The notes under the pieces are model-generated. The model was not told the origin of the DNA. It worked only from the letters and a program-made list of their open reading frames with translations, and did no database searches. A program made the translations under genes and the position numbers. A stretch of 39,349 nucleotides of DNA. Source: an uncultured Pelagibacteraceae bacterium. GTDB lineage: Bacteria > Pseudomonadota > Alphaproteobacteria > Pelagibacterales > Pelagibacteraceae. Location: positions 1 to 39,349 of the forward strand of contig CACJGR010000007.1 in assembly GCA_902592985.1 (NCBI GenBank). Reading direction: 5' to 3'. This document shows, one piece after another, positions 15,061 to 23,375 of the stretch (its first letter is position 1; every line of letters begins with the position of its first letter).

Positions 15061-17437
15061 TAACCAACTCTATATTAGAACCTTCTTGCGAAAATATTGC
15101 TCCTTTTTTAGAAGAACTTTGGACACAATTAATGTTTTTATATTTAATGCTACCCCCCATAAATTCTTGCTTTTTTCTATAAGCGGCAAGACAAAAATCA
15201 GTTTTATTTATATCGGCTTGAATTATTTCAATTTTAGAAGAGTCTTTTGAAACTATACCAGTTCTTGAATTATTAATTGAAATTTTTTTTATTTTTAATT
15301 TAGATTTCTCACCAACTGAAATGGATTTATCTTCACACAAAGAAACATTTCCTTCATAAATTTCATAGTTTCCAAAAGAAAAATCTAAACAATCATTTTT
15401 AGCATTGCTAACTTTAATTTTTTCAATTTTAAGATTTGAAAAATCTGCATCCATAGCATCTGATATTGAATTATTAATAATTAAACTTTTAATATTACCA
15501 TTAACATTTATAAAGTTTACTGCATCTTCGCAAAATGAATTTTTCAAATTCAATTCAAGGTTAATTATTTTAACATCAACGAAATTTACACATCCTGTAT
15601 ATTCATAAATTAAATTATTTTCTTCTAAAGAATTGTTCAATAAATAATCGAAATTAAATTCAATTTTCCAATTATCAATTTGCTTTCCAAAAAAAACAGT
15701 TTTATCAGTGCTATAGTCATGTACTATAGATATTGTTCTATTTTTTTTATCAATTTTAAATTTAGCATTTTTACTTTGTAAAATTTTAAATTGATTGTCC
15801 ACTGATATTAAATTAAATTGATCAGTCATTTTTCTGCTATTTATAAGCTTATTATTTTTATAGTCTTCAAAGTTATTTCCTATATAAATCCAATTAATAT
15901 TTTCTTTAGATCTTTGACTTAAGACATCAACAAACTTTTCATTATTAAATTTTTCAAATGTACATGAATTTAACTGCAAATCACAAATACGAATTAAGTA
16001 GTATGAAATGGGCCATTCTTTATCATCATGATAATATTTTTCAAAAAATAATAATTTTTTATTTAAATCTTTTTTTGAGTTAAAATATCTATCTTCACTG
16101 TCAAAATGTTTTTTTAAATTTGCAAAATCAAATTTTTTAAGATCTAAATCACTAGACAAATAAAAATTCTCAAAATGGTTCCTTGAAAAATCAGAAAATT
16201 TTTCTTCTTTTTTTTTATCATAATTTCTCAAAGAAATAAAAAAACGGTTTAATATCTGATCTAATTTTAACTTTGTTATATCTAATCCAGATTTTTTTAA
16301 TTCTTTTAATAAATTATCTTTATCTATGGCTTTTGATAGTTTGCTTGCTAAATCATTTTTTTCTGATGGTATAAATTTTTGCTTATCTATTTCTTTATAA
16401 AACCAATCTATTAATATTGATACATCGCCATCATAATAAATAGGTTCAAGTTCCCCATATAAACTATTGTAATAAAATCTAAAATCATCTGTTGAAAGAG
16501 AATGATTTGCTCTTAGTGAATTAATGATTTTTATATAATCATTTAATTTTTCATAATAATTGAATTTATTGTTAAACAAATAATCTGTATCAATATATAA
16601 ATAATTGTCACCTGAGGGATCTAATAGTTTATTAAAATTTTTTTTAAAATTGTGATCTTTTAAATAAATATAATTCATATCATTTAGCAATTGCGCAGCA
16701 AAAATAGCATTTCTTTTATTTTTTCTTATCAAACTTTTAGAATTTGCAATTCTGGCTACCTGGAATTCGCTTGAAATTTTTCCATTTTTTCCAAAAACAA
16801 ATTTTTCATCTCCTTCAAATATAAATCCTTGTTTTCTATGAGAATTTTCCAAAAACTCTTTTGTTATATTTTCTTGAAAAATATATTTTTGATTTAATCC
16901 ATTTAAACTAGCATTTATATAAAATGTCCTTGGAGATAAATATCCTAAATGCCTTAAAAAATTTGCTACAAATACTTCATTATCTTCTTTTCGTGTTTTT
17001 GGTAAAAATAATTTAAATTCAGTTATATTTAATACATTGCCATTTAATAACTCTACAGATAAGCTTGGCATCGGATTGCCTTTAACCCATGAAATATGAT
17101 CCTTAAAATCACCATTAATTTTTATTTTTGCATCAAATTTGCACAAAATATTTTCTGAAAATTCTACATAAACTATTGCTTTATAATTTTTTTTATACTT
17201 CTTTAATATGAGTTTATTATTATTTGTATTTAATCTTAAAAGATTTTTTGACCATTTTCTTGAATTTTTTGTTTTGATTTCTAAAAACTTAACTTTTAGG
17301 TCATTTTTTTTAATAAAATTTATTTGCCCTTCACAATAAGGTTCTATCGGATCAAAATTTTGAACACAAAATAATGGTGTTACAAATAAAAAATATGATA
17401 AAAAAAAAAAAAATATTTTTTTAAACATATGTAACAT
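15050..17437 (-). CDS. Secreted CotH-like protein with C-terminal parallel beta-helix region
   Basis: About 795 residues. A basic-hydrophobic leader (roughly residues 4-25, 'FKKIFFFFLSYFLFVTPLFC') is a signal peptide; the Cys at its end is not in a clear lipobox. Residues about 105-215 resemble CotH spore-coat kinases ('KINGDF', 'KLFLPKTRKEDNEVFVANFL', then 'LRHLGYLSPRTFYINASLNG'). I could not locate all CotH catalytic residues. Residues about 610-790 contain short repeated strands rich in Ile, Asn and Asp, typical of a right-handed beta-helix. The first ATG is at 17437; another at 17428 is possible, and a TTG lies one codon upstream. The start overlaps the DUF4956 stop, and the stop overlaps the VTC start. 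Confidence 0.75.
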   Translation of the reverse strand: MLHMFKKIFFFFLSYFLFVTPLFCVQNFDPIEPYCEGQINFIKKNDLKVKFLEIKTKNSRKWSKNLLRLNTNNNKLILKKYKKNYKAIVYVEFSENILCKFDAKIKINGDFKDHISWVKGNPMPSLSVELLNGNVLNITEFKLFLPKTRKEDNEVFVANFLRHLGYLSPRTFYINASLNGLNQKYIFQENITKEFLENSHRKQGFIFEGDEKFVFGKNGKISSEFQVARIANSKSLIRKNKRNAIFAAQLLNDMNYIYLKDHNFKKNFNKLLDPSGDNYLYIDTDYLFNNKFNYYEKLNDYIKIINSLRANHSLSTDDFRFYYNSLYGELEPIYYDGDVSILIDWFYKEIDKQKFIPSEKNDLASKLSKAIDKDNLLKELKKSGLDITKLKLDQILNRFFISLRNYDKKKEEKFSDFSRNHFENFYLSSDLDLKKFDFANLKKHFDSEDRYFNSKKDLNKKLLFFEKYYHDDKEWPISYYLIRICDLQLNSCTFEKFNNEKFVDVLSQRSKENINWIYIGNNFEDYKNNKLINSRKMTDQFNLISVDNQFKILQSKNAKFKIDKKNRTISIVHDYSTDKTVFFGKQIDNWKIEFNFDYLLNNSLEENNLIYEYTGCVNFVDVKIINLELNLKNSFCEDAVNFINVNGNIKSLIINNSISDAMDADFSNLKIEKIKVSNAKNDCLDFSFGNYEIYEGNVSLCEDKSISVGEKSKLKIKKISINNSRTGIVSKDSSKIEIIQADINKTDFCLAAYRKKQEFMGGSIKYKNINCVQSSSKKGAIFSQEGSNIELVNEF

Positions 17438-18098
17438 CAATTGAAATTATTGATGTATTGCTTGCAAATTTACTTTTTAGTTCATCTATATCTTCTCTTT
17501 TTTTTGATGACAATCTGTAATTATATAGTTCTTCATTTTTGTTAAAATAATAGCTTATTAAAAACTTATGTTTATCTAGCTCAACTAATTGATTTTTTGA
17601 TGAAATATCAATTAAATTATTTGAAATACCATCATCAAATGAAAGAGAATATAAATTGTGACCCTTTGTTTTTAAAAATACATCGCACTTATCAAGTATT
17701 ATTAATACTAAGCAAGTGCCAAGTGTTAAATATATACCTAGAACTGGTTTTACAGATAAACCAATACCAATTGTAAGTAATGCGAAAAAAATAATTAATT
17801 CAAGCGGACTTTTGACTGGATTACGAAATCTTATAATAGATAAAGCGCCAATCATTCCAAGTGATAAAGCTATATTATTTGCAATCAATCTCGTAATTAT
17901 TAAAGCAATAATAGGAAGAAGAATATAAGTTGTTAAGTGATGATAAGTATTTACCCAATTTTGTTTTACAAATTTAAGACTCAAATAAATCAATAAACCG
18001 CATATCCCTGCCATTAACATCAAAAAAATTATGTCTAAAGACTCTGTTATTGATCTATAGGTTAAGTATAAAAACGATTTAATAGTCTGTGTAAACAT
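17421..18098 (-). CDS. DUF4956 integral membrane protein
   Basis: 225 residues. Four hydrophobic segments at about 20-43, 51-72, 78-114 (two closely spaced helices or a long one) and 119-134 are followed by a soluble C-terminal domain of about 90 residues. The conserved DUF4956 signature SLGMIGALSIIRFRNPVKSP occupies 79-98. The cytoplasmic tail alternates short strands and helices and may be a ferredoxin-like domain, as in MgtC-type proteins; that is a guess. It is the first gene of the minus-strand run and overlaps the CotH-like gene. In other genomes this family sits beside VTC and CotH proteins, suggesting a membrane partner of a polymer-making complex. Confidence 0.86.
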   Translation of the reverse strand: MFTQTIKSFLYLTYRSITESLDIIFLMLMAGICGLLIYLSLKFVKQNWVNTYHHLTTYILLPIIALIITRLIANNIALSLGMIGALSIIRFRNPVKSPLELIIFFALLTIGIGLSVKPVLGIYLTLGTCLVLIILDKCDVFLKTKGHNLYSLSFDDGISNNLIDISSKNQLVELDKHKFLISYYFNKNEELYNYRLSSKKREDIDELKSKFASNTSIISIDVTYV

Positions 18099-18111
18099 CT
18101 AATTTTTAGAT

Positions 18112-18171
18112 TTATCCAAAATAAATAAGCTCATAATCTCTATAATAATGATTATATTTTAAAATCCAACC
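18112..18171 (-). pseudogene. Remnant of the 3' end of a methyltransferase paralogous to 26091-26756
   Basis: Read on the minus strand, about twenty codons ending in TAA at 18112-18114 translate to a peptide containing 'YRDYELIYF'. The intact methyltransferase at 26091-26756 ends '...WIFKSNGYFRDYELIYFE'. Aligned from the Trp, about 13 of the last 18 residues are identical, and 15 consecutive bases are identical at the nucleotide level (AGCTCATAATCTCTA). Upstream of this the similarity stops and no start or methyltransferase motif is present, so only the tail survives. It suggests that a related gene once ended here and was removed by recombination or deletion. Confidence 0.78.
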
Positions 18172-18201
18172 CAATTTTTTTATTGTAGTTTTTATAATGA
18201 C

Positions 18202-18222
18202 AATAACAATAATTTTGTTATT
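18202..18222. repeat. Short inverted repeat
   Basis: An 8-base perfect inverted repeat, AATAACAA and TTGTTATT, is separated by a five-base loop and followed on the plus strand by TTTT. The stem is AT-rich and weak. It could be a relict terminator or an operator, or chance in AT-rich DNA. No plus-strand gene ends just upstream. Confidence 0.35.
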
Positions 18223-18325
18223 TTAAATAAGTCTTTCTAATAAGTTGCTTCTATAAATCTTGTTAGGTTCCTTATAAAAAATATAATGAATAAATATAAA
18301 TTGACAAATATGTTATAAGGTACTA

Positions 18326-18358
18326 ATGGCAAGACCAAATAATGGTTTACGTAAATGA
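18326..18358 (+). other. Ten-codon open frame, probably not functional or relict
   Basis: An ATG at 18326, preceded by ATAAGG at 18315-18320, opens a frame encoding MARPNNGLRK and ending in TGA at 18356-18358. The purine-rich tract is near a plausible ribosome-binding distance. It is too short to identify and lies in a gap with other relict sequence. It could be the start of a lost gene, a leader peptide for the formyltransferase 48 bases downstream, or chance. Confidence 0.2.
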
Positions 18359-18405
18359 AAAAATTATAAAGTTTCCATTTTTAATTATATAATTGCTTCA
18401 AAAAA

Positions 18406-19158
18406 ATGAAAAAAATTGCTTTATTGATTAGTGGATCTATTGGATTAAATTTACTTAAATCTTTTAAAAAACAAGGACTAAAGTCAGATATAATTATAGT
18501 TGATAAAAAAAGTAGTAATTTATATATATCTACAATTAAAAAGCTTAAAGTTAGTAAAAAAATATATTTTGCAGATAAAAATTTTTCTAAAAAATTAATC
18601 TTATACATAAAGAACAATATATCTATTATTCTTTCTTTTGAGTGGCCATACATAATAAATAACAATTATATTAAGCTTTGTAAGTTTGGAATTATAAATA
18701 CCCACTCATCCTATTTGCCATATGAAAGAGGAGTACATTCATATGTTTATTCAATATTAAAAAACCATCCCAAAGGAATTACAATTCATTTCATGGATAA
18801 AAAAGTAGATGCAGGAAAAATTTTTAAACAAAAAAAAATAAAAACCAAAGACTTTATTACAGGAAGAGAATTGGAAATCAAACTTACAAAAGAAAAGCTT
18901 AAATTTTATAAAAAACAATTTAAAAAAATATATAAATTAAATTTTAATAAAAAAAAACTACCAAAAGTAAATATAAAATTTAAACAAAATTTTAGACAAG
19001 ATTTAGATAAAAACACAACAATTTACTTAAATAAAAAATATAAAGCTAAAAATTTAATAAATTTAATATTATCAAGATCTGGATTTAAAAAAGGTGGTGC
19101 TCATTTTGCTTTTAAGGGTAAAAATTATGAATTAAGTTTATCCGTAAGAAAAAAATAA
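18406..19158 (+). CDS. Sugar N-formyltransferase (formyl-THF dependent)
   Basis: 250 residues with a Formyl_trans_N-type core. The catalytic triad of formyltransferases is visible: Asn98 and His100 in 'INTHSSYLPYERG' (97-109) and Asp135 in 'VDAGKIF'. The 'YLPYERG' and 'GITIHFMDKKVDAG' segments match N10-formyltetrahydrofolate-dependent enzymes that formylate amino sugars such as Qui4N and Fuc3N in O-antigens. The C-terminal 90 residues are lysine-rich and of uncertain fold. It lies three bases before a class III aminotransferase gene, so the amine formylated may be made by that enzyme. A tRNA formyltransferase role is unlikely because the protein is short and lies in a glycan locus. Confidence 0.85.
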   Translation: MKKIALLISGSIGLNLLKSFKKQGLKSDIIIVDKKSSNLYISTIKKLKVSKKIYFADKNFSKKLILYIKNNISIILSFEWPYIINNNYIKLCKFGIINTHSSYLPYERGVHSYVYSILKNHPKGITIHFMDKKVDAGKIFKQKKIKTKDFITGRELEIKLTKEKLKFYKKQFKKIYKLNFNKKKLPKVNIKFKQNFRQDLDKNTTIYLNKKYKAKNLINLILSRSGFKKGGAHFAFKGKNYELSLSVRKK

Positions 19159-19161
19159 AAT

Positions 19162-20535
19162 ATGACAAATATATTAAAAAAATTCCCTAATGACCCTTTG
19201 CCCCCAACCGTAGCAAAAGCTGACGGTCCATATATTTATCTTAAAGATGGAACCAAATATTTAGATGCAACATCTGGGTGGACTTCCTATGCAACATTAG
19301 GATTTTCTCATCCCAAAATAATTGAAGCTATAAAAAAACAAATGTCAAAATTCACCCATGTTGATTACAATATTTGGAATAATCCAATGATAGAAGATTT
19401 GGCTAACAAAATAATTAATTATTCAACTAATGGTTTAGATCAAATATATTTTGGTGGAACCAGCGGAAGTGATTCTGTAGAAGCTGCGATGAAATTAAGT
19501 TATCAAATTCATCATGATAGTGGCAAAAAAAATAAAAAAAATTATATTGCTAGAATAGAGTCTTTTTCTGGGGCAACCTTACAAGGAATGTCCGTTTCTG
19601 ATCTTCCACCTTTAAAAATTTTTGATCCACTAATGCCATCAAATGTTGTTAGAGTTTCTCAACACAATCCGTATACGGATTGTCTGTACAACAGTAAAAC
19701 TCGATCATGCGAGTGTGGAAAGGATTCCACAAAATGTATGGGCCTTTTAAAAAATGAGTCCATAGAAGAATATATTGATAGAAATATTAAAGAAATAGAA
19801 GAAGCAATATTAAATATCGGACCAGACAATCTATGTGCTTTTGTGGGAGAAACACAATTAGGGTCTTTGATAGGAGACATTCCTGCTGCAAAAGGATATT
19901 GGGAAAAAATTGGACAATTAGCAAAAAAATATAACTTTCATATTATTTTGGATGAAGTCTACTGTGGAATGGGAAGAAGTGGAAAACTATTTAGCTATTC
20001 TTGGGATAATTTTAGTCCAGATTTTGTTTGTATTGCAAAAAATATGACGAGTGGCCATGTTCCACTTAGTGCAATTGTCACCAAATCAAAATTTCAAGAT
20101 ATAATTGCAAATGGATCTGGTAGAATTCAAATAGGACATACTTTTCAAGGTCATTCTTTGGGCATAGCTGCGTGCACAGCTTTAATGAATATAATAGAGG
20201 AAGAAAACTTACTTAAAAGAATCAATATTAAGGGAGAGTATATGAGAAAAATTTTAAAAACAGAGTTAGATGTAAATCCTTTTTACAAAAATATTAGAGG
20301 AAGAGGTTATATATTTTCACTTGAACATAAATGTTCAAATAATCATTTGTTTGGTTTGCAACTTCACAAAAAAATGAAAGAAGATTATAAAATTATTATA
20401 AACTCTAAATGGCATAGAACTTCTTTTGTGCCACCTTTTATCTTAAATGATAATCAAATTGATTTAATACTCGAAAAATTTATATTTTCATTCAAATATT
20501 TATCAAATAATTGGAATTCTTATAAAAATAAATAA
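19162..20535 (+). CDS. Class III (omega) aminotransferase with a cysteine cluster
   Basis: 457 residues. It has the PLP fold type I features of class III enzymes: 'YFGGTSGSDSVEAAMKL' (96-112), 'ILDEVYCGMGRSG' (262-274) with Asp264 binding the pyridine nitrogen, and the PLP lysine Lys293 in 'CIAKNMTSGHVPLSA'. An insertion around 174-192 contains Cys174, Cys183, Cys185 and Cys192, a possible metal site. Class III enzymes typically aminate aldehydes or ketones at chain ends. Together with the formyltransferase three bases upstream, it probably makes and caps an amino group on a sugar or keto acid. The amino donor and acceptor are unknown. It ends three bases before the convergent epimerase. Confidence 0.86.
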   Translation: MTNILKKFPNDPLPPTVAKADGPYIYLKDGTKYLDATSGWTSYATLGFSHPKIIEAIKKQMSKFTHVDYNIWNNPMIEDLANKIINYSTNGLDQIYFGGTSGSDSVEAAMKLSYQIHHDSGKKNKKNYIARIESFSGATLQGMSVSDLPPLKIFDPLMPSNVVRVSQHNPYTDCLYNSKTRSCECGKDSTKCMGLLKNESIEEYIDRNIKEIEEAILNIGPDNLCAFVGETQLGSLIGDIPAAKGYWEKIGQLAKKYNFHIILDEVYCGMGRSGKLFSYSWDNFSPDFVCIAKNMTSGHVPLSAIVTKSKFQDIIANGSGRIQIGHTFQGHSLGIAACTALMNIIEEENLLKRINIKGEYMRKILKTELDVNPFYKNIRGRGYIFSLEHKCSNNHLFGLQLHKKMKEDYKIIINSKWHRTSFVPPFILNDNQIDLILEKFIFSFKYLSNNWNSYKNK

Positions 20536-20537
20536 TT

Positions 20538-21398
20538 CTATAATAAAGATTTTATACCTTCATTAATTGAAGTTTTAGGTTTCCAATTAATTAGTTTGGT
20601 TAACTTTTTATTAGAACCAATAACTAATTTGGGTTCTCCATTATCTTTATAATTTAATTTAAATTTGGCACCAATTTTTTTAACTATATTGATTATTTGA
20701 ATACCTTTTCCTGAGCATACATTTAAAACATAATTTTGTTTTTTTAGTTTAATGCTTATTTTATAAATAGCGCGAACTAGGTCTTGAACATGCAACTGAT
20801 CTCTTATTTGCTTGCCATCTCCGTTGATTGTTACTTCTAAATTATTTTTTTTCATTTTTATAAATCTATAAATTATATTTGTAGAAATATTTTTGCCATA
20901 AATTTGAAATAATCTTAAAATACAATAATTAAAATTTCCTACTTTAGATAATTTTTTAATTTCATTCTCTTGTGATACTTTCATATCAGAATATATATTA
21001 TTTATGTGGATTTTATCATTTTCTGAAATACAACTACTTTCTAGATTTCCATAAACTGCAGCACTCGAAAGATAAATTATTTTTTTTATTGAATTGTGTT
21101 TACAAATTTTTAAAGAGTTAAAAAATATTAACATATTTCTAAAATAGAACTCTAGGGGAGGAATGTTCTTAAAATCCATGATTGCACCTAACATTATTGC
21201 ACAATCAATTCTTGTGTTAATTTTAAAATCGGATTTTAAAAATTCTAAGTCTTTTTTTTTAAATATAAATTTTTTTGATTTAATTTTACTATCTTTTACA
21301 TCAATGCCATAAACTTTTTTAATTTTATTTTGTTCTAAACAAAATTTTAAGAGATGCGTTCCAATTGAACCGGAACATCCAATGATAAGAATATTCAT
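20538..21398 (-). CDS. NAD-dependent epimerase/dehydratase (extended SDR)
   Basis: 286 residues. It has the glycine motif 'IIGCSGSIG' (5-13), Ser111 and Ser112 in 'YLSSAAVYG', and Tyr136 and Lys140 in 'YSDMK', so the catalytic set is complete. 'RDQLHVQDLVRAI' is the conserved C-terminal segment of this group. It is shorter than GalE by about 40 residues. It is the most 3' gene of the long minus-strand run, with a 42-base gap from the preceding transferase. It probably modifies a nucleotide sugar; the exact reaction cannot be told from the sequence. Confidence 0.83.
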   Translation of the reverse strand: MNILIIGCSGSIGTHLLKFCLEQNKIKKVYGIDVKDSKIKSKKFIFKKKDLEFLKSDFKINTRIDCAIMLGAIMDFKNIPPLEFYFRNMLIFFNSLKICKHNSIKKIIYLSSAAVYGNLESSCISENDKIHINNIYSDMKVSQENEIKKLSKVGNFNYCILRLFQIYGKNISTNIIYRFIKMKKNNLEVTINGDGKQIRDQLHVQDLVRAIYKISIKLKKQNYVLNVCSGKGIQIINIVKKIGAKFKLNYKDNGEPKLVIGSNKKLTKLINWKPKTSINEGIKSLL

Positions 21399-21440
21399 AA
21401 GGACATTTACAATAAAAAAATTATAATTACAAATTATATC

Positions 21441-22694
21441 CTATCTTTTAAAAAAAAAATCAAAATACCAATTTTTCGATTCTCTTCTATATTTTATAAT
21501 ACTTTTAATCTGTGATAACTGATAAACTATAAAATATCCCAAAGTTTTTCCAAATAATTTTACAAACAACTGATCTTTTTTAAGATGAATAAACTTAAAT
21601 ATTTTATTATTTTTTAAATAAATTTTTTTTAGATTTGAACCAATGATTTTTGTTGGTGTTTCTGCGTAAGGGTAATTGTAATAACTTTTCAGTTTTTTAT
21701 CTAAAATTTTATTTTTTTTAAATTTGACTTTACTTATAATTTTAAAAAACTCTTTTTTAGTGGTTGGTTTAAATGAATTTGGCTCATCAAAATTTTTATA
21801 TGTGTACGATTTATAAGCTTCAAAAAAAAATTCTTTTGGTATTAAGTTTATCAAAGAAATATGTGGTTTCTTAAAAATATAACTATCAATATTCATAAAA
21901 CTAACACTAGAAATAATAATATCTTGTTCTTGAATCCATTCGTAAGCACTAATCTTGCTGTTGTGGTTAAAGTTTTTTGATTTAATAAAATCAAAATTTG
22001 ACTCGACATCTACAACGTGAGTTCTCAAATTAATTTTAAATTGATTAATTAATTTCTTAATTACGTCATATATTAAGCATATATAATAAAAATTATAGTT
22101 TATTTGAAATAGTCTCCAATAATTACTATAAAAATCTGCTTCATTATTCAAAAAGTATAATGTTTGAAGAAAATTTTTATTTTGGTATCTCCTAAAAGCA
22201 AATTCATTGGTTAAAGCAATTCCAATGTTAGAAATTTTATTAGTTTTTTCCTTTTTTTTTGCATTTTTCCAAAAATCATAGTGAAGATGACCTGATACGA
22301 TAATTTTTTTTTTATTGAAGTATTTATTATTAACTAAAAAATTTTTAATAAATTTACCCTGTACAAACACATGATCAATTTTAGAATGTGAGCTTTTTAC
22401 TTTATAATTTTTAAAATAACCACAATAGTGCATTTTAATAAAATCTTTATTTAAAGCACAATGTTCAGAAGGAACTAAAATGGTAATTACTCTTTTTTCA
22501 ACCTTACTAATTACATCTGCAAACAATCTTGTCTGTGGAAAAACAATTATTTTAGGCTTGTAATGGTTAAATGCTCTTATAACACTATGTTTATTAATTA
22601 TTTTAGATGGTATTCCTAAATTATCTAATTCTTCTTGAAGAAACCTTAGACCATAAAGTTCTCTCTTCACATGATCACAAACTAATAATATCAT
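21441..22694 (-). CDS. Surface-carbohydrate biosynthesis protein (GT-B-like)
   Basis: 417 residues. The N-terminal domain starts 'MILLVCDHVKRELYGLRFLQEEL', with alternating strands and helices, and the second half holds 'RTHVVDVESNF...NHNSKISAYEWIQEQDIIIS', then 'MNIDSYIFKKPHISL'. This layout, with an R-x-H segment, a strand ending in a Ser/Thr loop and a buried acidic pair, is that of the 'surface carbohydrate biosynthesis protein' group related to capsule and CDP-glycerol type transferases. No signature proves the reaction. It immediately follows a NeuA-like gene (no gap), which suggests it might transfer the CMP-activated ulosonic acid. That is inference. Confidence 0.7.
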   Translation of the reverse strand: MILLVCDHVKRELYGLRFLQEELDNLGIPSKIINKHSVIRAFNHYKPKIIVFPQTRLFADVISKVEKRVITILVPSEHCALNKDFIKMHYCGYFKNYKVKSSHSKIDHVFVQGKFIKNFLVNNKYFNKKKIIVSGHLHYDFWKNAKKKEKTNKISNIGIALTNEFAFRRYQNKNFLQTLYFLNNEADFYSNYWRLFQINYNFYYICLIYDVIKKLINQFKINLRTHVVDVESNFDFIKSKNFNHNSKISAYEWIQEQDIIISSVSFMNIDSYIFKKPHISLINLIPKEFFFEAYKSYTYKNFDEPNSFKPTTKKEFFKIISKVKFKKNKILDKKLKSYYNYPYAETPTKIIGSNLKKIYLKNNKIFKFIHLKKDQLFVKLFGKTLGYFIVYQLSQIKSIIKYRRESKNWYFDFFFKR

Positions 22695-23363
22695 CTACTT
22701 GACCAATTTTCTAACAATCTTTAAATCTTCCAAAGTATCTATATCAAAATAAGATTTCTTTGGCATTTCAAAATAAGCTGTTTTTCCATGAATTCTATTT
22801 TTATAATTAAAGTATCCCTTTCTTGTAAAAATATAAAATGATCCATTCTCTAAAAAAAAATTTTTGAAATCTTGGGTCCTGGGTCTTTTTAAAGGATTAT
22901 AATTAAATGGCTCTATAAATTTATTTTTATTCTTCCAAATAAAATTTGGAAACTTTATAACAGATATTAAGGTATCAGCTTTCGATTTAGTAAATTTATT
23001 TATGGCCATATTTAAAATTTTTGATGATATAAATATATTTGTTAATTGTAACAAAACTAAAATATCAAACTCAAACCTATTGCAAAATTCATTTAATAAT
23101 AATTCAGTTTTAGCATGTTGTGTTTCACTTTTTTTAGATCTGCTTGTAATTATTATCTTTTTACTACTAAATTTTCTTACAACATTTATAATTTTTTTAG
23201 AATTTGTTGATACATAAACTTTTTCAACTAATTTTGTTTTTATAGCTGAATTTAGTGCATAAGATATTAAAGATTTATTGTTTATTTTAATAATATTTTT
23301 ATTATAAATTCTTGTACTTCCGCCCCTTGCAGGTATTAAACATACTATTTTATTTTTTTGCAT
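22695..23363 (-). CDS. NeuA-like CMP-ulosonic acid synthetase (cytidylyltransferase)
   Basis: 222 residues. The N-terminal 'IPARGGSTRIYNKNI' (9-23) is the CTP-binding P-loop-like signature of acylneuraminate cytidylyltransferases (usual form IPARGGSKxxxxKN). 'VYVSTNSKKI', 'LVLLQLTN' (normally LQPTSP) and 'YFDIDTLEDL' at the end match the fold and metal site. It activates a ulosonic acid as its CMP ester. Family length is 220 to 230. It stands in a minus-strand run with a surface-carbohydrate transferase and a methyltransferase; the NeuB-like synthase is encoded about 10 kb away. The LQLTN change could alter substrate choice. Confidence 0.87.
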   Translation of the reverse strand: MQKNKIVCLIPARGGSTRIYNKNIIKINNKSLISYALNSAIKTKLVEKVYVSTNSKKIINVVRKFSSKKIIITSRSKKSETQHAKTELLLNEFCNRFEFDILVLLQLTNIFISSKILNMAINKFTKSKADTLISVIKFPNFIWKNKNKFIEPFNYNPLKRPRTQDFKNFFLENGSFYIFTRKGYFNYKNRIHGKTAYFEMPKKSYFDIDTLEDLKIVRKLVK

Positions 23364-23375
23364 AAATATTTTTAA

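Larger units (their letters stand above)
18099..18405. other. Intergenic gap between divergent modules
   Basis: This 307-base gap is the longest gene-free stretch. It holds a decayed methyltransferase tail (18112-18171, minus), an imperfectly AT-rich inverted repeat (18202-18222), a consensus-like TTGACA at 18301-18306, and a ten-codon open frame beginning at 18326. No convincing -10 element lies at the right distance from the TTGACA hexamer before that ATG. Promoters for the DUF4956 run (minus) and the formyltransferase run (plus) must lie here, but I cannot place them. Confidence 0.6.

Noticed and set aside
18301..18306. TTGACA as a -35 element for the formyltransferase run
   Set aside because: The hexamer is perfect, but 16 to 18 bases downstream the sequence is CTAATGG-like, with no convincing -10. 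I mention it only as part of the gap.
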